In this document: piece after piece, positions 8,413 through 15,852 of the stretch
Layout of the letters: each line of letters starts with the position of its first letter
Numbering within the stretch: the stretch's first letter is position 1
NCBI GenBank assembly: GCA_964565945.1
Contig: CAZMGY010000010.1
Span: forward strand, 519 to 64,518
Length of the DNA stretch: 64,000 bases
Source of the DNA: CAZMGY01 sp964565945 [NCBI: uncultured bacterium]
GTDB taxonomy: Bacteria > GCA-001730085
Direction: 5' to 3'
The notes under the pieces: generated by a model
Told to the model about the DNA's origin: nothing
The model's database searches: none
The model's input: the letters and a program-made list of their open reading frames with translations, nothing else
Position numbers and translations under genes: made by a program

Positions 8413-9284
8413 AGGTTAGCGTTCCTCGACACTAAAGTTTGTAGCCATTTTTTTATAAGTGCAGCACTTGTGGCAAGGATCAGTCCTGCAACGATCATCG
8501 TTTTGGTTAAAAGGTTCATTTTGTTGGCGTAGTGTTTCTGAAAAAACAGATAAGCGGAATAATAAAAATGAAACGTGCTTTTCACCCAGCGCTTGGAACT
8601 ACTTCCACGATGATGATGTGTAATCACGGCTTGAGGTTGATAAAACCCTCGCAAACCTTTTTGGCGAATGGTCAGGCATATATCAAGGTCTTCGGCGTAC
8701 ATAAAATAACGTAGATCAAAGCCTTGGCCATAGGCTTCACGGCGAAAGAGCATGCATGAGCCAGAAATAGCCTCAACTTCGCTGGGTTGATCGGGATCCA
8801 GGTGGCCTAAATTGTATTGGGCAATGGTGGGATGTTTGGGGAAGAGTTTGCTAAGGCCAGAGATTTTAAAGAGTGCCGACTGGGGTGTGGGAATGCTGCG
8901 GCGACATGCGGCTTGAAACGAACCATCAGAATTTAAAATTTTGGGACCAATAAATCCAATAGACGGGTTTTCTTGAATTGTGTCTAACAAAACATTGAGT
9001 GTCTCAGAGGGTACTTCGGTATCGGGGTTCAAAATCAAAATGAAGGACCCTTTTGAGTGGCGAACGCCCAAATTATTGCCTTTCCCGTAGCCCCAGTTGT
9101 TAGGTTCTTGCCAGATAATAACATGTGAAAAATGTTGCTGAATGAGTGAGACGGTGTTGTCCTGGGAGTTATTATCGACCACAATGATCTCGTGATCCAA
9201 TGTTGCACACGCCGTGGATAGCGAAGACAAACATGGGATAATACGCTCTTCACTGTTCCACGTAACAATAATAACCGATAACAT
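8409..9284 (-). CDS. Family 2 glycosyltransferase (rhamnosyltransferase-like)
   Basis: 291 residues. The GT-A core is visible: VIIVTWNSEERI, IIVVDNNSQDNT, an NPDTEV metal site (DxD-like), GSCMLFRREAY, and the YAEDLDICLTIRQKG motif with the catalytic acid. A C-terminal hydrophobic segment (about 263-280) probably anchors it to the inner membrane. Such enzymes add sugars to polysaccharide or lipid precursors; the acceptor is unknown. It starts one base after the radical SAM gene stop. Confidence 0.88.
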   Translation of the reverse strand: MLSVIIVTWNSEERIIPCLSSLSTACATLDHEIIVVDNNSQDNTVSLIQQHFSHVIIWQEPNNWGYGKGNNLGVRHSKGSFILILNPDTEVPSETLNVLLDTIQENPSIGFIGPKILNSDGSFQAACRRSIPTPQSALFKISGLSKLFPKHPTIAQYNLGHLDPDQPSEVEAISGSCMLFRREAYGQGFDLRYFMYAEDLDICLTIRQKGLRGFYQPQAVITHHHRGSSSKRWVKSTFHFYYSAYLFFQKHYANKMNLLTKTMIVAGLILATSAALIKKWLQTLVSRNANL

Positions 9285-9285
9285 T

Positions 9286-10392
9286 TTAAACCGCGGCTTT
9301 GGCTTTCGATTTATCTTTGGTTTGATAGGTGAAGCCAGGAAGCATCGAACTCATTTTTAACAAAACGGGAATGCTTCGTGGAATGCAGTTGGTGCATATA
9401 GCCAAGTCATTTTTTTTCTTCTTGAACTTGGTGCGCAGATCCTGCATCTTTTGGCTATTCCAGACAGGTTCAAAGCCTTGTTCAAATACATTGCCTGCCG
9501 ACCATGCTTCGTTACTATAGGTAGCGCAACAGGGCGATAGTTCACCTTTAACCGAAACAAAACATTGCAGCCAAGGTAAGAGGCAGACATCTTCGTTCAT
9601 TTTGGAGTCATGCTCAACATAGAGTGATTCGTAGACCATGAAATCCCGAGCAATGTCTTTGAGGTTAGTTTTGATCTTGTACTCTTCGGCTAAAGTAAGC
9701 CCTTTCTTAACGGCATTGAATAGCTCTTTGAAGTCCACATCGCGCCCGAGCAGTTCTTCGCGTTCTCCTTGAATCCCTTCGACTTGAAGCGCACGAAAAA
9801 AGACTGTCGGGATATTGAGTGTTTTGGCAAGTGCGACGAGTTGAGGGATTTCGTGAAAATTGTCTTCAAGTATGACGAAGTCAAAACGTAACTCGGGGAA
9901 ACGTGTATTACGTTCACGCTTTACGTCTTCGAGAACATTGATGCCTTCTACAATGTCGTCGAAATAGTCTTCGAGACGAACCTTCAAATAGGTTTCACGT
10001 GAAGCGGCATCAACTGAGATTTTTAAAACATTTAGCCCCGCATCAACCAACTTTTCGGATAATTTGCGACGGTTGAGCAAGGTGGCATTCGAGGGAATCA
10101 TCACTTCGGTGTTGTGTTTGCGTGCATAGGTCACCATGTCGTAGAGTTCGGGGTTAAGCATGGGTTCGCCCACACCAGACAAGGTTAATTTCTTAGGAAC
10201 CACTTGATCAAACACCTTTTTGAACTTATCAAACTTAAGGTGCATAGGGTTCTTAATGGTTTCGTTACGCACACACATTTTGCAAGCCAAGTTGCAGTGA
10301 GTGGTTGACTCGATCTGCATATAAAAAGGATTGGAGCACGTACTGGGTTTGGCTAATGCCTCGAGGGGCTTTTTAATATATGTCATATCCAT
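9286..10392 (-). CDS. Radical SAM protein with SPASM-type iron-sulfur tail
   Basis: 368 residues from the ATG at 10392, which has AAGGAG eight bases upstream. The radical SAM cluster motif CNLACKMC (CX3CX2C) is near residue 33, with GVGEPMLNP in the SAM-binding region. The C-terminal half has a Cys-rich SPASM-like region: CLLPWLQC, SPCCATYS, then AICTNC. SPASM enzymes modify peptides, cofactors or sugars through an auxiliary cluster. No precursor peptide is visible nearby. As first gene of an operon with a GT2 and membrane protein, a cell-surface role is likely (inference). Confidence 0.88.
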   Translation of the reverse strand: MDMTYIKKPLEALAKPSTCSNPFYMQIESTTHCNLACKMCVRNETIKNPMHLKFDKFKKVFDQVVPKKLTLSGVGEPMLNPELYDMVTYARKHNTEVMIPSNATLLNRRKLSEKLVDAGLNVLKISVDAASRETYLKVRLEDYFDDIVEGINVLEDVKRERNTRFPELRFDFVILEDNFHEIPQLVALAKTLNIPTVFFRALQVEGIQGEREELLGRDVDFKELFNAVKKGLTLAEEYKIKTNLKDIARDFMVYESLYVEHDSKMNEDVCLLPWLQCFVSVKGELSPCCATYSNEAWSAGNVFEQGFEPVWNSQKMQDLRTKFKKKKNDLAICTNCIPRSIPVLLKMSSMLPGFTYQTKDKSKAKAAV

Positions 10393-10525
10393 TGCTGGCA
10401 CTCCTTTCCTTAGTCATTAGATAACTAAGTATTCTAGCATAGACTGTTTTATTTGGCTTACAAATTTTTCACAAACTACGTAAGATTCATGATAAGCAAG
10501 CTAGAATATGACGCTTATTCAAATA

Positions 10526-11110
10526 TTAAAAGCTGTCGAATAATTGGTCGCGCTTGGATGCGGAGTCTTTTTTCAATGTTTCGTGCAAACTGGCACCCGT
10601 GGAGTCCATCGTAACCAATGCTGGAAAATCTTTGACCTCGATGAGCCACATGGCTTCAGGGGTGCCAAACTCATCAAGCATATAGACATCTTTCACCTGA
10701 ATCACATGTTTGGCCAGTAAGGGCGCGGCACCTCCAGTGGTATGCAAGTAAACGGCGCCGTGTTGTTTAAGAGCGACGAGGGTTTGGAGACCCATGCCAC
10801 CTTTGCCGATCACGCCACGTACCTGGTAGTCAGCAATCACCTGATGCTGGTAAGGTTCTTCGCGAATGCTGGTGGTGGGACCCGCGGCAATAAAATGATA
10901 ACCGTCTTCGTCTTTGCGAATTACTGGGCCACAATGATAAATAATGCTGTTTTTCAGCAAAGGCTTAAGAAACTCGGGTTTGTCTTCGACCATCAGTTTG
11001 TGCGCCGCATCGCGAGCGGTGAGCATGGTACCAGAAATGAGGACATTGTCACCAACTTTTAGCTTACGAATAGATTCTTCCTGAATGGGTAGAGCGAGAG
11101 ACTTAGACAT
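10526..11110 (-). CDS. Class I fumarate hydratase, beta subunit
   Basis: 194 residues, corresponding to the C-terminal half of one-chain class I fumarases/tartrate dehydratases. Motifs: NVLISGTMLTARDAAHK, IIYHCGPV, AAGPTTSIREEP, GVIGKGGM and LHTTGGAAPLLAKHV. It works with the alpha subunit upstream to interconvert fumarate and malate through an oxygen-sensitive 4Fe-4S cluster. Its ATG overlaps the alpha gene end by eight bases. Confidence 0.93.
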   Translation of the reverse strand: MSKSLALPIQEESIRKLKVGDNVLISGTMLTARDAAHKLMVEDKPEFLKPLLKNSIIYHCGPVIRKDEDGYHFIAAGPTTSIREEPYQHQVIADYQVRGVIGKGGMGLQTLVALKQHGAVYLHTTGGAAPLLAKHVIQVKDVYMLDEFGTPEAMWLIEVKDFPALVTMDSTGASLHETLKKDSASKRDQLFDSF

Positions 11111-11978
11111 AGGCCACTTTGTCTCCTAGAATGGTTAAAGTTCGTCTGCGAAACGTCCAGCACATGTAGGACACGCTCACAAAATAAGATGCGGGAATAC
11201 GTGTTTGGGCACCAATCAAAACGCCCAACAAGGTGGTGTTTCCGCTGTAACCCATAGGCCCAATGCCTAATTGATTGGCTTTTTCGTAGAGCTCGGTTTC
11301 CATCTCTTGCAAAACAGGATTGGGATTTATGCTATCGAGGCGACGCAAAAATTGCTCTTTCGAAAGCAAATAGGAACTGGCACGATCGCCACCAATACCA
11401 ACACCCAAAATGCCTGGTGCGCATCCTTTGCCCTGGGCTTGATATGCTGCGTCCAAAATGCATTTTTTGATGCCTCTGATATCGCGACCGGCCCCTATGC
11501 TTTTATCGGGGAGAGAATATTGAATACCGACATTTTCGCAACCACCTCCTTTGAGAACTAAGGTTGCCTCGAATGAAGAACCTTCCGTTTGCTCAATGTG
11601 AAAGAATGGTTGTCCTTCGCCCCAGTTGGCGGCTAAACTTTCTCCCGTGAGGGTTTCGACAGTGTTGGGTCGCAAATAGCTTTTTTGGGTGGCAAGCAAC
11701 GTTGCTTCCTCGATCGCATTGATCACGTCTTTGTGTTTCACCGAGAAAGGGATTTTGAGAAAATAAATGTTGGTGCCAGTATCTTGGCACATAGGCAGGG
11801 ATTCGGCACGCGCCATTTCTAGGTTTTTGATAATGGTACCAAGGCATTGTTGCGCGGTTGAATCAGCTTCTTCGTTGGCATAACCCTCACGAATTTTGCA
11901 TTCGACATCGGCAGGCAGGTCGGTTGAGGCTCTTCGAATCAGTTCGACGAATGAGCTTACATACAGGTCTTTATTCAT
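11103..11978 (-). CDS. Class I fumarate hydratase, alpha subunit
   Basis: About 291 residues carrying the 4Fe-4S ligands: LPMCQDTGT (about residue 61), GGGCENVG (about 147) and KGCAPGILGVGIGGDR (about 185). GPMGYSGNTTLLGV is near the C-terminus. The class I two-chain form is common in anaerobes and deep-branching bacteria. Starts GTG 11981 and ATG 11978 are adjacent; I take the ATG. The last 25 residues are Cys/Arg-rich and less typical. Confidence 0.93.
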   Translation of the reverse strand: MNKDLYVSSFVELIRRASTDLPADVECKIREGYANEEADSTAQQCLGTIIKNLEMARAESLPMCQDTGTNIYFLKIPFSVKHKDVINAIEEATLLATQKSYLRPNTVETLTGESLAANWGEGQPFFHIEQTEGSSFEATLVLKGGGCENVGIQYSLPDKSIGAGRDIRGIKKCILDAAYQAQGKGCAPGILGVGIGGDRASSYLLSKEQFLRRLDSINPNPVLQEMETELYEKANQLGIGPMGYSGNTTLLGVLIGAQTRIPASYFVSVSYMCWTFRRRTLTILGDKVAYV

Positions 11979-12129
11979 CACGGATCCAGGTTACCATGTC
12001 CTGTGTGTCTGTGTCAATAGTTGGAATGTATAAAACAAATGCTTTATTTAAGATACTCACAACGGCTTAAGCCATTGTAGTCTGCTATTCAAATAGACAA
12101 ATGGAGTCTTGTTAGGTAGGATGAGTCGG

Positions 12130-12762
12130 ATGAAAAAAGAAATGGCTATTCTTAAGGCTCTTAAGCAATACTATCCGACAATTCGCATTGCGCTGAACTA
12201 CAGCAACACCTGGGAATTATTGGTGGCAACCATTTTGTCGGCGCAGTGTACCGATAAACGCGTCAATATCATCATCAAAGATTTGTTTCGCCTCTATCCC
12301 TTGATCGAAAACTATGTGACGATGCCTTTAGAACAGCTTGAAGATGCGATTCGCACCGCGGGTTTGTTTCGTTCCAAGGCTAAAAATATCAAAATTACGG
12401 CTGAGCGTATTTTGGAGCATTACGATGGTTGTGTGCCCGATACCATGGAGGATCTTTTAACTCTGGCTGGGGTTGCGCGCAAAACAGCTAATATTGTCCT
12501 TTATAACGGTTACGGAAAAAATGAGGGGATCGCCATTGATACGCATGTTCAACGTATTGTACAATTATTAGGACTGACTTCTTTTTCCGATCCGAAACAT
12601 ATTGAGCAAGATATGATGAATTTGTATCCGCGTAAGGAGTGGGGAGACTTGAATCATCGCTTGGTCCAGTATGGGCGAGATGTTTGTGTGGCGCGGCGCC
12701 CCAAGTGTGGTGAGTGTGTGTTGCAGAAGTATTGCGATAATTATCAACATAAGCAGGGGTAA
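12130..12762 (+). CDS. nth: Endonuclease III (DNA glycosylase/AP lyase)
   Basis: 210 residues from the ATG at 12130 (TAGGA eight bases upstream); earlier TTG 12109 and ATG 12121 are possible but less well placed. Repairs oxidised pyrimidines. Helix-hairpin-helix LAGVARKTANIVL holds the catalytic Lys; IAIDTHVQR holds the catalytic Asp. The C-terminal cluster loop CVARRPKCGECVLQKYC gives the CX6CX2CX5C ligands of the 4Fe-4S cluster. It heads a plus-strand block rich in DNA maintenance genes. Confidence 0.96.
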   Translation: MKKEMAILKALKQYYPTIRIALNYSNTWELLVATILSAQCTDKRVNIIIKDLFRLYPLIENYVTMPLEQLEDAIRTAGLFRSKAKNIKITAERILEHYDGCVPDTMEDLLTLAGVARKTANIVLYNGYGKNEGIAIDTHVQRIVQLLGLTSFSDPKHIEQDMMNLYPRKEWGDLNHRLVQYGRDVCVARRPKCGECVLQKYCDNYQHKQG

Positions 12763-12950
12763 GGAGCGGATCAAACAATGGGGGCTATCAGTGATTTATT
12801 GGTGTAATTGGGAGGCACTGACCATGTGTCGTCACAGGCGCTGGATGCTTTGGAAAAACTGGATGCCTGTTGTTATTTGTATCATGCGAATACGCCCGAG
12901 AAAACCATTGATTTGATCAAGCAGTTGATCGCTTAAAAGAGGGTGAATTG

Positions 12951-13391
12951 ATGAGGTGGACGTGTTGTTGTTTAATGATAGGGTTTGGGCTTTTAGCTCA
13001 GGGGATTGCGACGGCAAATACTCAACTGCCATGGCATGAAATACGCACTCAATCGCATACGTATTTGGTGCAGGTGGCCAACTTCGACCAAGAACGTCAG
13101 CAAGGACTGATGGATCGAAAGTATCTTATGCCGCATCAGGGTATGTTGTTTGTATTCGATCAGCCAGGATACTACTCCTTCTGGATGAAAAACACCTTCT
13201 TATCTTTGGATTTTCTTTGGTTGGATTCTCATAAATGTGTGGTGCACATGATTGAACGTGCGACGCCACAGAGTATGGTTTTGATGACAACTCCTCAGGA
13301 AGCCCAATATGTGATTGAATTGTTGGCAGGGCAAATTCAGTCCAAAAATCTTAAACGTGGTGATATATGGCAGTGGGGAGATGTGTCTTAA
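12951..13391 (+). CDS. Exported DUF192 protein
   Basis: 146 residues with an N-terminal signal-like hydrophobic segment (about 5-22, ending AQGIATAN). The DUF192 core follows: RQQGLMDRKYLMPHQGM, FWMKNTFLSLDFLWLD and VIELLAGQ. DUF192 proteins are small periplasmic beta barrels of unknown function. The ATG at 12951 has GAGGG upstream. The TAA stop overlaps the ATG of the next small gene (TAATG). Confidence 0.88.
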   Translation: MRWTCCCLMIGFGLLAQGIATANTQLPWHEIRTQSHTYLVQVANFDQERQQGLMDRKYLMPHQGMLFVFDQPGYYSFWMKNTFLSLDFLWLDSHKCVVHMIERATPQSMVLMTTPQEAQYVIELLAGQIQSKNLKRGDIWQWGDVS

Positions 13392-13576
13392 TGAATGGTT
13401 TGAGACAAAAGTGGGGCTTATGGCTGTGTGTGTTATGGGCGTGTTGCGAAGGTTTTATTTTTTTGTTGGCAGATTTTTTGGAAAGAACGGTGATGCTCCT
13501 TCAGGGGTATTGGAAAATGGGCTTTCAGTATAATTATGAAGTGAACGATAATATCTGGTCAAAGCCACTTTCTTGA
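13391..13576 (+). CDS. Possible small membrane protein
   Basis: 61 codons beginning ATG AAT GGT, overlapping the stop of the DUF192 gene by one base (TAATG), which suggests coupled translation. Residues 8-28 are strongly hydrophobic and include several Trp and Cys. No family is recognised. The end runs into the SRP RNA promoter. Supported only by position and hydrophobicity. Confidence 0.35.
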   Translation: MNGLRQKWGLWLCVLWACCEGFIFLLADFLERTVMLLQGYWKMGFQYNYEVNDNIWSKPLS

Positions 13577-13584
13577 GATATAAT
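13556..13584 (+). promoter_or_regulatory. Promoter of the SRP RNA gene
   Basis: TGGTCA (13556-13561), 17-base spacer, perfect TATAAT (13579-13584). The RNA 5' end expected at about 13592 lies 7-8 bases downstream of the -10 box, the normal distance for a sigma-70-type promoter. Confidence 0.75.
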
Positions 13585-13591
13585 AACAGTT

Positions 13592-13865
13592 AAGAGTCGC
13601 ACTAGACGGGGAAGTAGCGGGGCCCTGTAACCTGCAATCCGCTATAGCAGGGTTGAAGTCCCTCCAAAAGGATTTTTGTCTTTTTTTATGGGTTAGTAGC
13701 GGTGTTGAGGGGCAAGTCCTGGACAATAAAGGTTTATGAATTCCGTCAGGTCTGGAAAGAAGCAGCGGTTAATAGGCTCTATTTATGTGTCTTTAGGATA
13801 GCTTGTTCTGAGTCGTTTGTTGATTTGTGGAAAAGCAACAGTTTGGCGGGGGGTGGGCGACTCCC
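13592..13865 (+). ncRNA. ffs: Signal recognition particle RNA, large bacterial type
   Basis: The conserved domain IV is visible near 13745-13770 (CCGTCAGGTCTGGAAAGAAGC, here cut to its core), the Ffh-binding GNRA-like hairpin. The 5' part shows CTAGACGGGGAAGTAGCGG and CAATCCGCTATAGCAGGG, typical of the Alu-like domain of large SRP RNAs. The ends pair: GAGTCGC (13594-13600) with GCGACTC (13857-13863), giving about 270 nt. It targets nascent membrane proteins to FtsY/SecYEG. An SRP RNA directly before dnaX is a conserved order in several phyla. Confidence 0.9.
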
Positions 13866-13906
13866 TAATCATGTGGTATTGATCTTAAATCTGTGTGAGA
13901 GAGAAA

Positions 13907-15514
13907 ATGTATACGGTTCTAGCGCGTAAGTGGCGTCCTCAAACCTTTGGCCAAACCCTTGGTCAGTCGCATGTTTTGACAACACTTAAAAATGCCATTG
14001 AGATGGATCGTGTGGCGCATGCCTATTTGTTTTCTGGGCCTCGAGGTGTAGGGAAGACCAGTGTCTCACGCATTTTGGCGAAATCGCTCAACTGTGTGCA
14101 GGGTCCTACGGTGGAACCTTGTGGCGAATGCCGGCACTGTGTCGAAATTATGCAGGGTCAAAGTTTGGACGTTTTGGAAATCGATGGTGCGTCGAATCGT
14201 CGAATTGATGATATCCGTAAGATTGAAGACCATGTGAAGTTTACCCCTGTCGATGGCAAGTTTAAGATTTATATTATTGATGAAGTGCACATGTTGACAA
14301 AAGAGGCATTTAACGCCTTGCTCAAAACTCTTGAGGAGCCGCCAGGGCATGTGAAATTTATTTTTGCCACTACCGAAGATGACAAAATTCCCGACACGAT
14401 TCATTCGCGCTGCCAGCATTTTGCTTTTCGTCGTTTGAGTTTGGATGACATTGTTACCAACTTGCAAATGATCCTTAATGCCGAAAATATTTCTTTTGAT
14501 CAAGATGTGCTGTTTGATGTGGCTAGAGTTGCCGAGGGCAGTTTGCGTGATGCACAGTCGTTGCTGGATCAAGTGATTTCTTTTTGTGGTCAAGATCTAA
14601 AAGCTAATGATTTGGAATTGGTACTAGGTCTGGTGGGGCATAAGGCCTTGGCATCGTTTGTGGGCCATATTTTGACCGAAGATTATGTGGCGACCTTAAA
14701 GGAAATTCAAAAACTCAATGCCCAAGGCAAAGATATTTATCGCTTTGTGGTTCTTTTGATTCAGTACATTCGTGATTTGATTGTGCTTAAAGTCAGTCGA
14801 GATCAAGGGCCTTCATTGGTCGATATGACCGATAAAGAGTTGAGTGTGGCTCAAGACTTGATCAAGCAGGTGAGTTTGGATAAGCTTTTGTATATGAGCC
14901 AAATCCTCATGAAAGCTGAGCAACAGATTAAACAAGCCCCTTTCCCTTGTTTGCCACTCGAAATGTGTGTGATCAAAATGATTCAAGCGGGCAACATGAT
15001 TTCCTTAAAAGCCTTATTGAAAACAGCCGAACAAACGTTAGTTTTAGAAAAAAAAACTCTAAAATCGAAAGCTGTGCCACATCTGGCCGCTAAGCCAGAT
15101 GTTATTCCACAAGCTTCTCCTCCATCTCGATCTACAACAGAGGGGCCAGCAAGTGTGCCCTGGGAGAGATTTTTGTCGGTGGTTAAAGCCGAAAAGCTAA
15201 GCTTGTATGGGGCTTTTCAAAAAGTCGACCATTTTGATGTGGCCGAAGGCACACTTTCGCTGGTGTTTAAAGAAGAAGATGAATTTAATCGTCAACAGGT
15301 GCTTCGAGTGCAATCTTGGCTTGAAGATACTTGGAGCAAAGTAACAGGACAGCGTGTTAAAGCTCAAATTCGAACGGGGGCTTCCGAAGTACAGGTGGAG
15401 AAAAAAACACCTGTTGTTCAGGATCGTTCGAATCAAGAGATTTTGCGCGAACCTGTGGTGCAAAGCCTTTTAAAATCTTTCGAAGGCAAAGTCACAAATG
15501 TGATTAAATCATAA
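13907..15514 (+). CDS. dnaX: DNA polymerase III tau subunit (and probable gamma by frameshifting)
   Basis: About 535 residues from the ATG at 13907 (MYTVLARKWRPQTF, the family start). Clamp-loader AAA+ ATPase: Walker A GPRGVGKTS (residues 44-52), zinc-binding Cys set in CGECRHC (about 73-79), Walker B IIDEVHML, sensor 1 FATTEDDKIP with arginine finger SRCQHF. Domain III ends about residue 370. An Ala/Pro/Ser-rich linker and a tau C-terminal domain follow. An A9 run at codons 381-384 with a hairpin just beyond suggests a short gamma product (see separate entry). Followed by ybaB after 12 bases. Confidence 0.96.
   Translation: MYTVLARKWRPQTFGQTLGQSHVLTTLKNAIEMDRVAHAYLFSGPRGVGKTSVSRILAKSLNCVQGPTVEPCGECRHCVEIMQGQSLDVLEIDGASNRRIDDIRKIEDHVKFTPVDGKFKIYIIDEVHMLTKEAFNALLKTLEEPPGHVKFIFATTEDDKIPDTIHSRCQHFAFRRLSLDDIVTNLQMILNAENISFDQDVLFDVARVAEGSLRDAQSLLDQVISFCGQDLKANDLELVLGLVGHKALASFVGHILTEDYVATLKEIQKLNAQGKDIYRFVVLLIQYIRDLIVLKVSRDQGPSLVDMTDKELSVAQDLIKQVSLDKLLYMSQILMKAEQQIKQAPFPCLPLEMCVIKMIQAGNMISLKALLKTAEQTLVLEKKTLKSKAVPHLAAKPDVIPQASPPSRSTTEGPASVPWERFLSVVKAEKLSLYGAFQKVDHFDVAEGTLSLVFKEEDEFNRQQVLRVQSWLEDTWSKVTGQRVKAQIRTGASEVQVEKKTPVVQDRSNQEILREPVVQSLLKSFEGKVTNVIKS
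15048..15102 (+). promoter_or_regulatory. dnaX: Probable -1 frameshift/slippage signal in dnaX
   Basis: A run of nine A (15048-15056) is read as GAA AAA AAA ACT, so the heptamer A AAA AAA sits in the canonical X XXY YYZ phase. Downstream is a perfect 9-bp stem, ACATCTGGC (15079-15087) with GCCAGATGT (15094-15102), loop CGCTAA. After a -1 slip, reading ends at TAA 15091-15093 inside that loop, giving a 395-residue gamma-like protein. E. coli and Thermus dnaX use related signals at the same place in the protein. The spacer of 22 bases is longer than in E. coli, so A-tract transcriptional slippage is equally possible. Confidence 0.7.
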
Positions 15515-15526
15515 AGGAAACGCCTA

Positions 15527-15835
15527 ATGAACATTAACAAAATAATGAAACAAGCACAGAAAATGCAAAAAGATTTGCAAAAAACCCAAGCAGAGATTGC
15601 GCAGCTAAGTGTCGAAGGTACTGCTGGAGGCGGTGCCGTCACCGTAACTCTTAAAGGGGACTATTCGGTGGACAACCTGTCAATTGATATTGATTCATCT
15701 CAAGATGATATTGAGATGTTGCAAGACATGATTCAAGCAGCATTCAACAATGCGGTCGAGAAAGTGCGTCAAGAAAGTGAAAAGCGTATGGGGGCTGTTT
15801 CGGGTGATATGCCTGGCATACCTGGTATGTTCTAA
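15527..15835 (+). CDS. ybaB: YbaB/EbfC nucleoid-associated protein
   Basis: 102 residues. N-terminal helix rich in Lys/Gln (KIMKQAQKMQKDLQ), then VEGTAGGGAVTVTLKGDYSV and a C-terminal MPGIPGMF tail, all typical. It forms DNA-binding dimers. The dnaX-ybaB order is conserved widely; recR, the usual third gene, is replaced here by mutS, 17 bases after. Confidence 0.95.
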   Translation: MNINKIMKQAQKMQKDLQKTQAEIAQLSVEGTAGGGAVTVTLKGDYSVDNLSIDIDSSQDDIEMLQDMIQAAFNNAVEKVRQESEKRMGAVSGDMPGIPGMF

Positions 15836-15852
15836 CCATTTGAGGTAAGGTC

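Noticed and set aside
12823-12936. 37-codon frame between nth and the DUF192 gene, slightly like the tail of a polyprenyl synthase
   Set aside because: Too short, GTG start without ribosome site, resemblance not specific.
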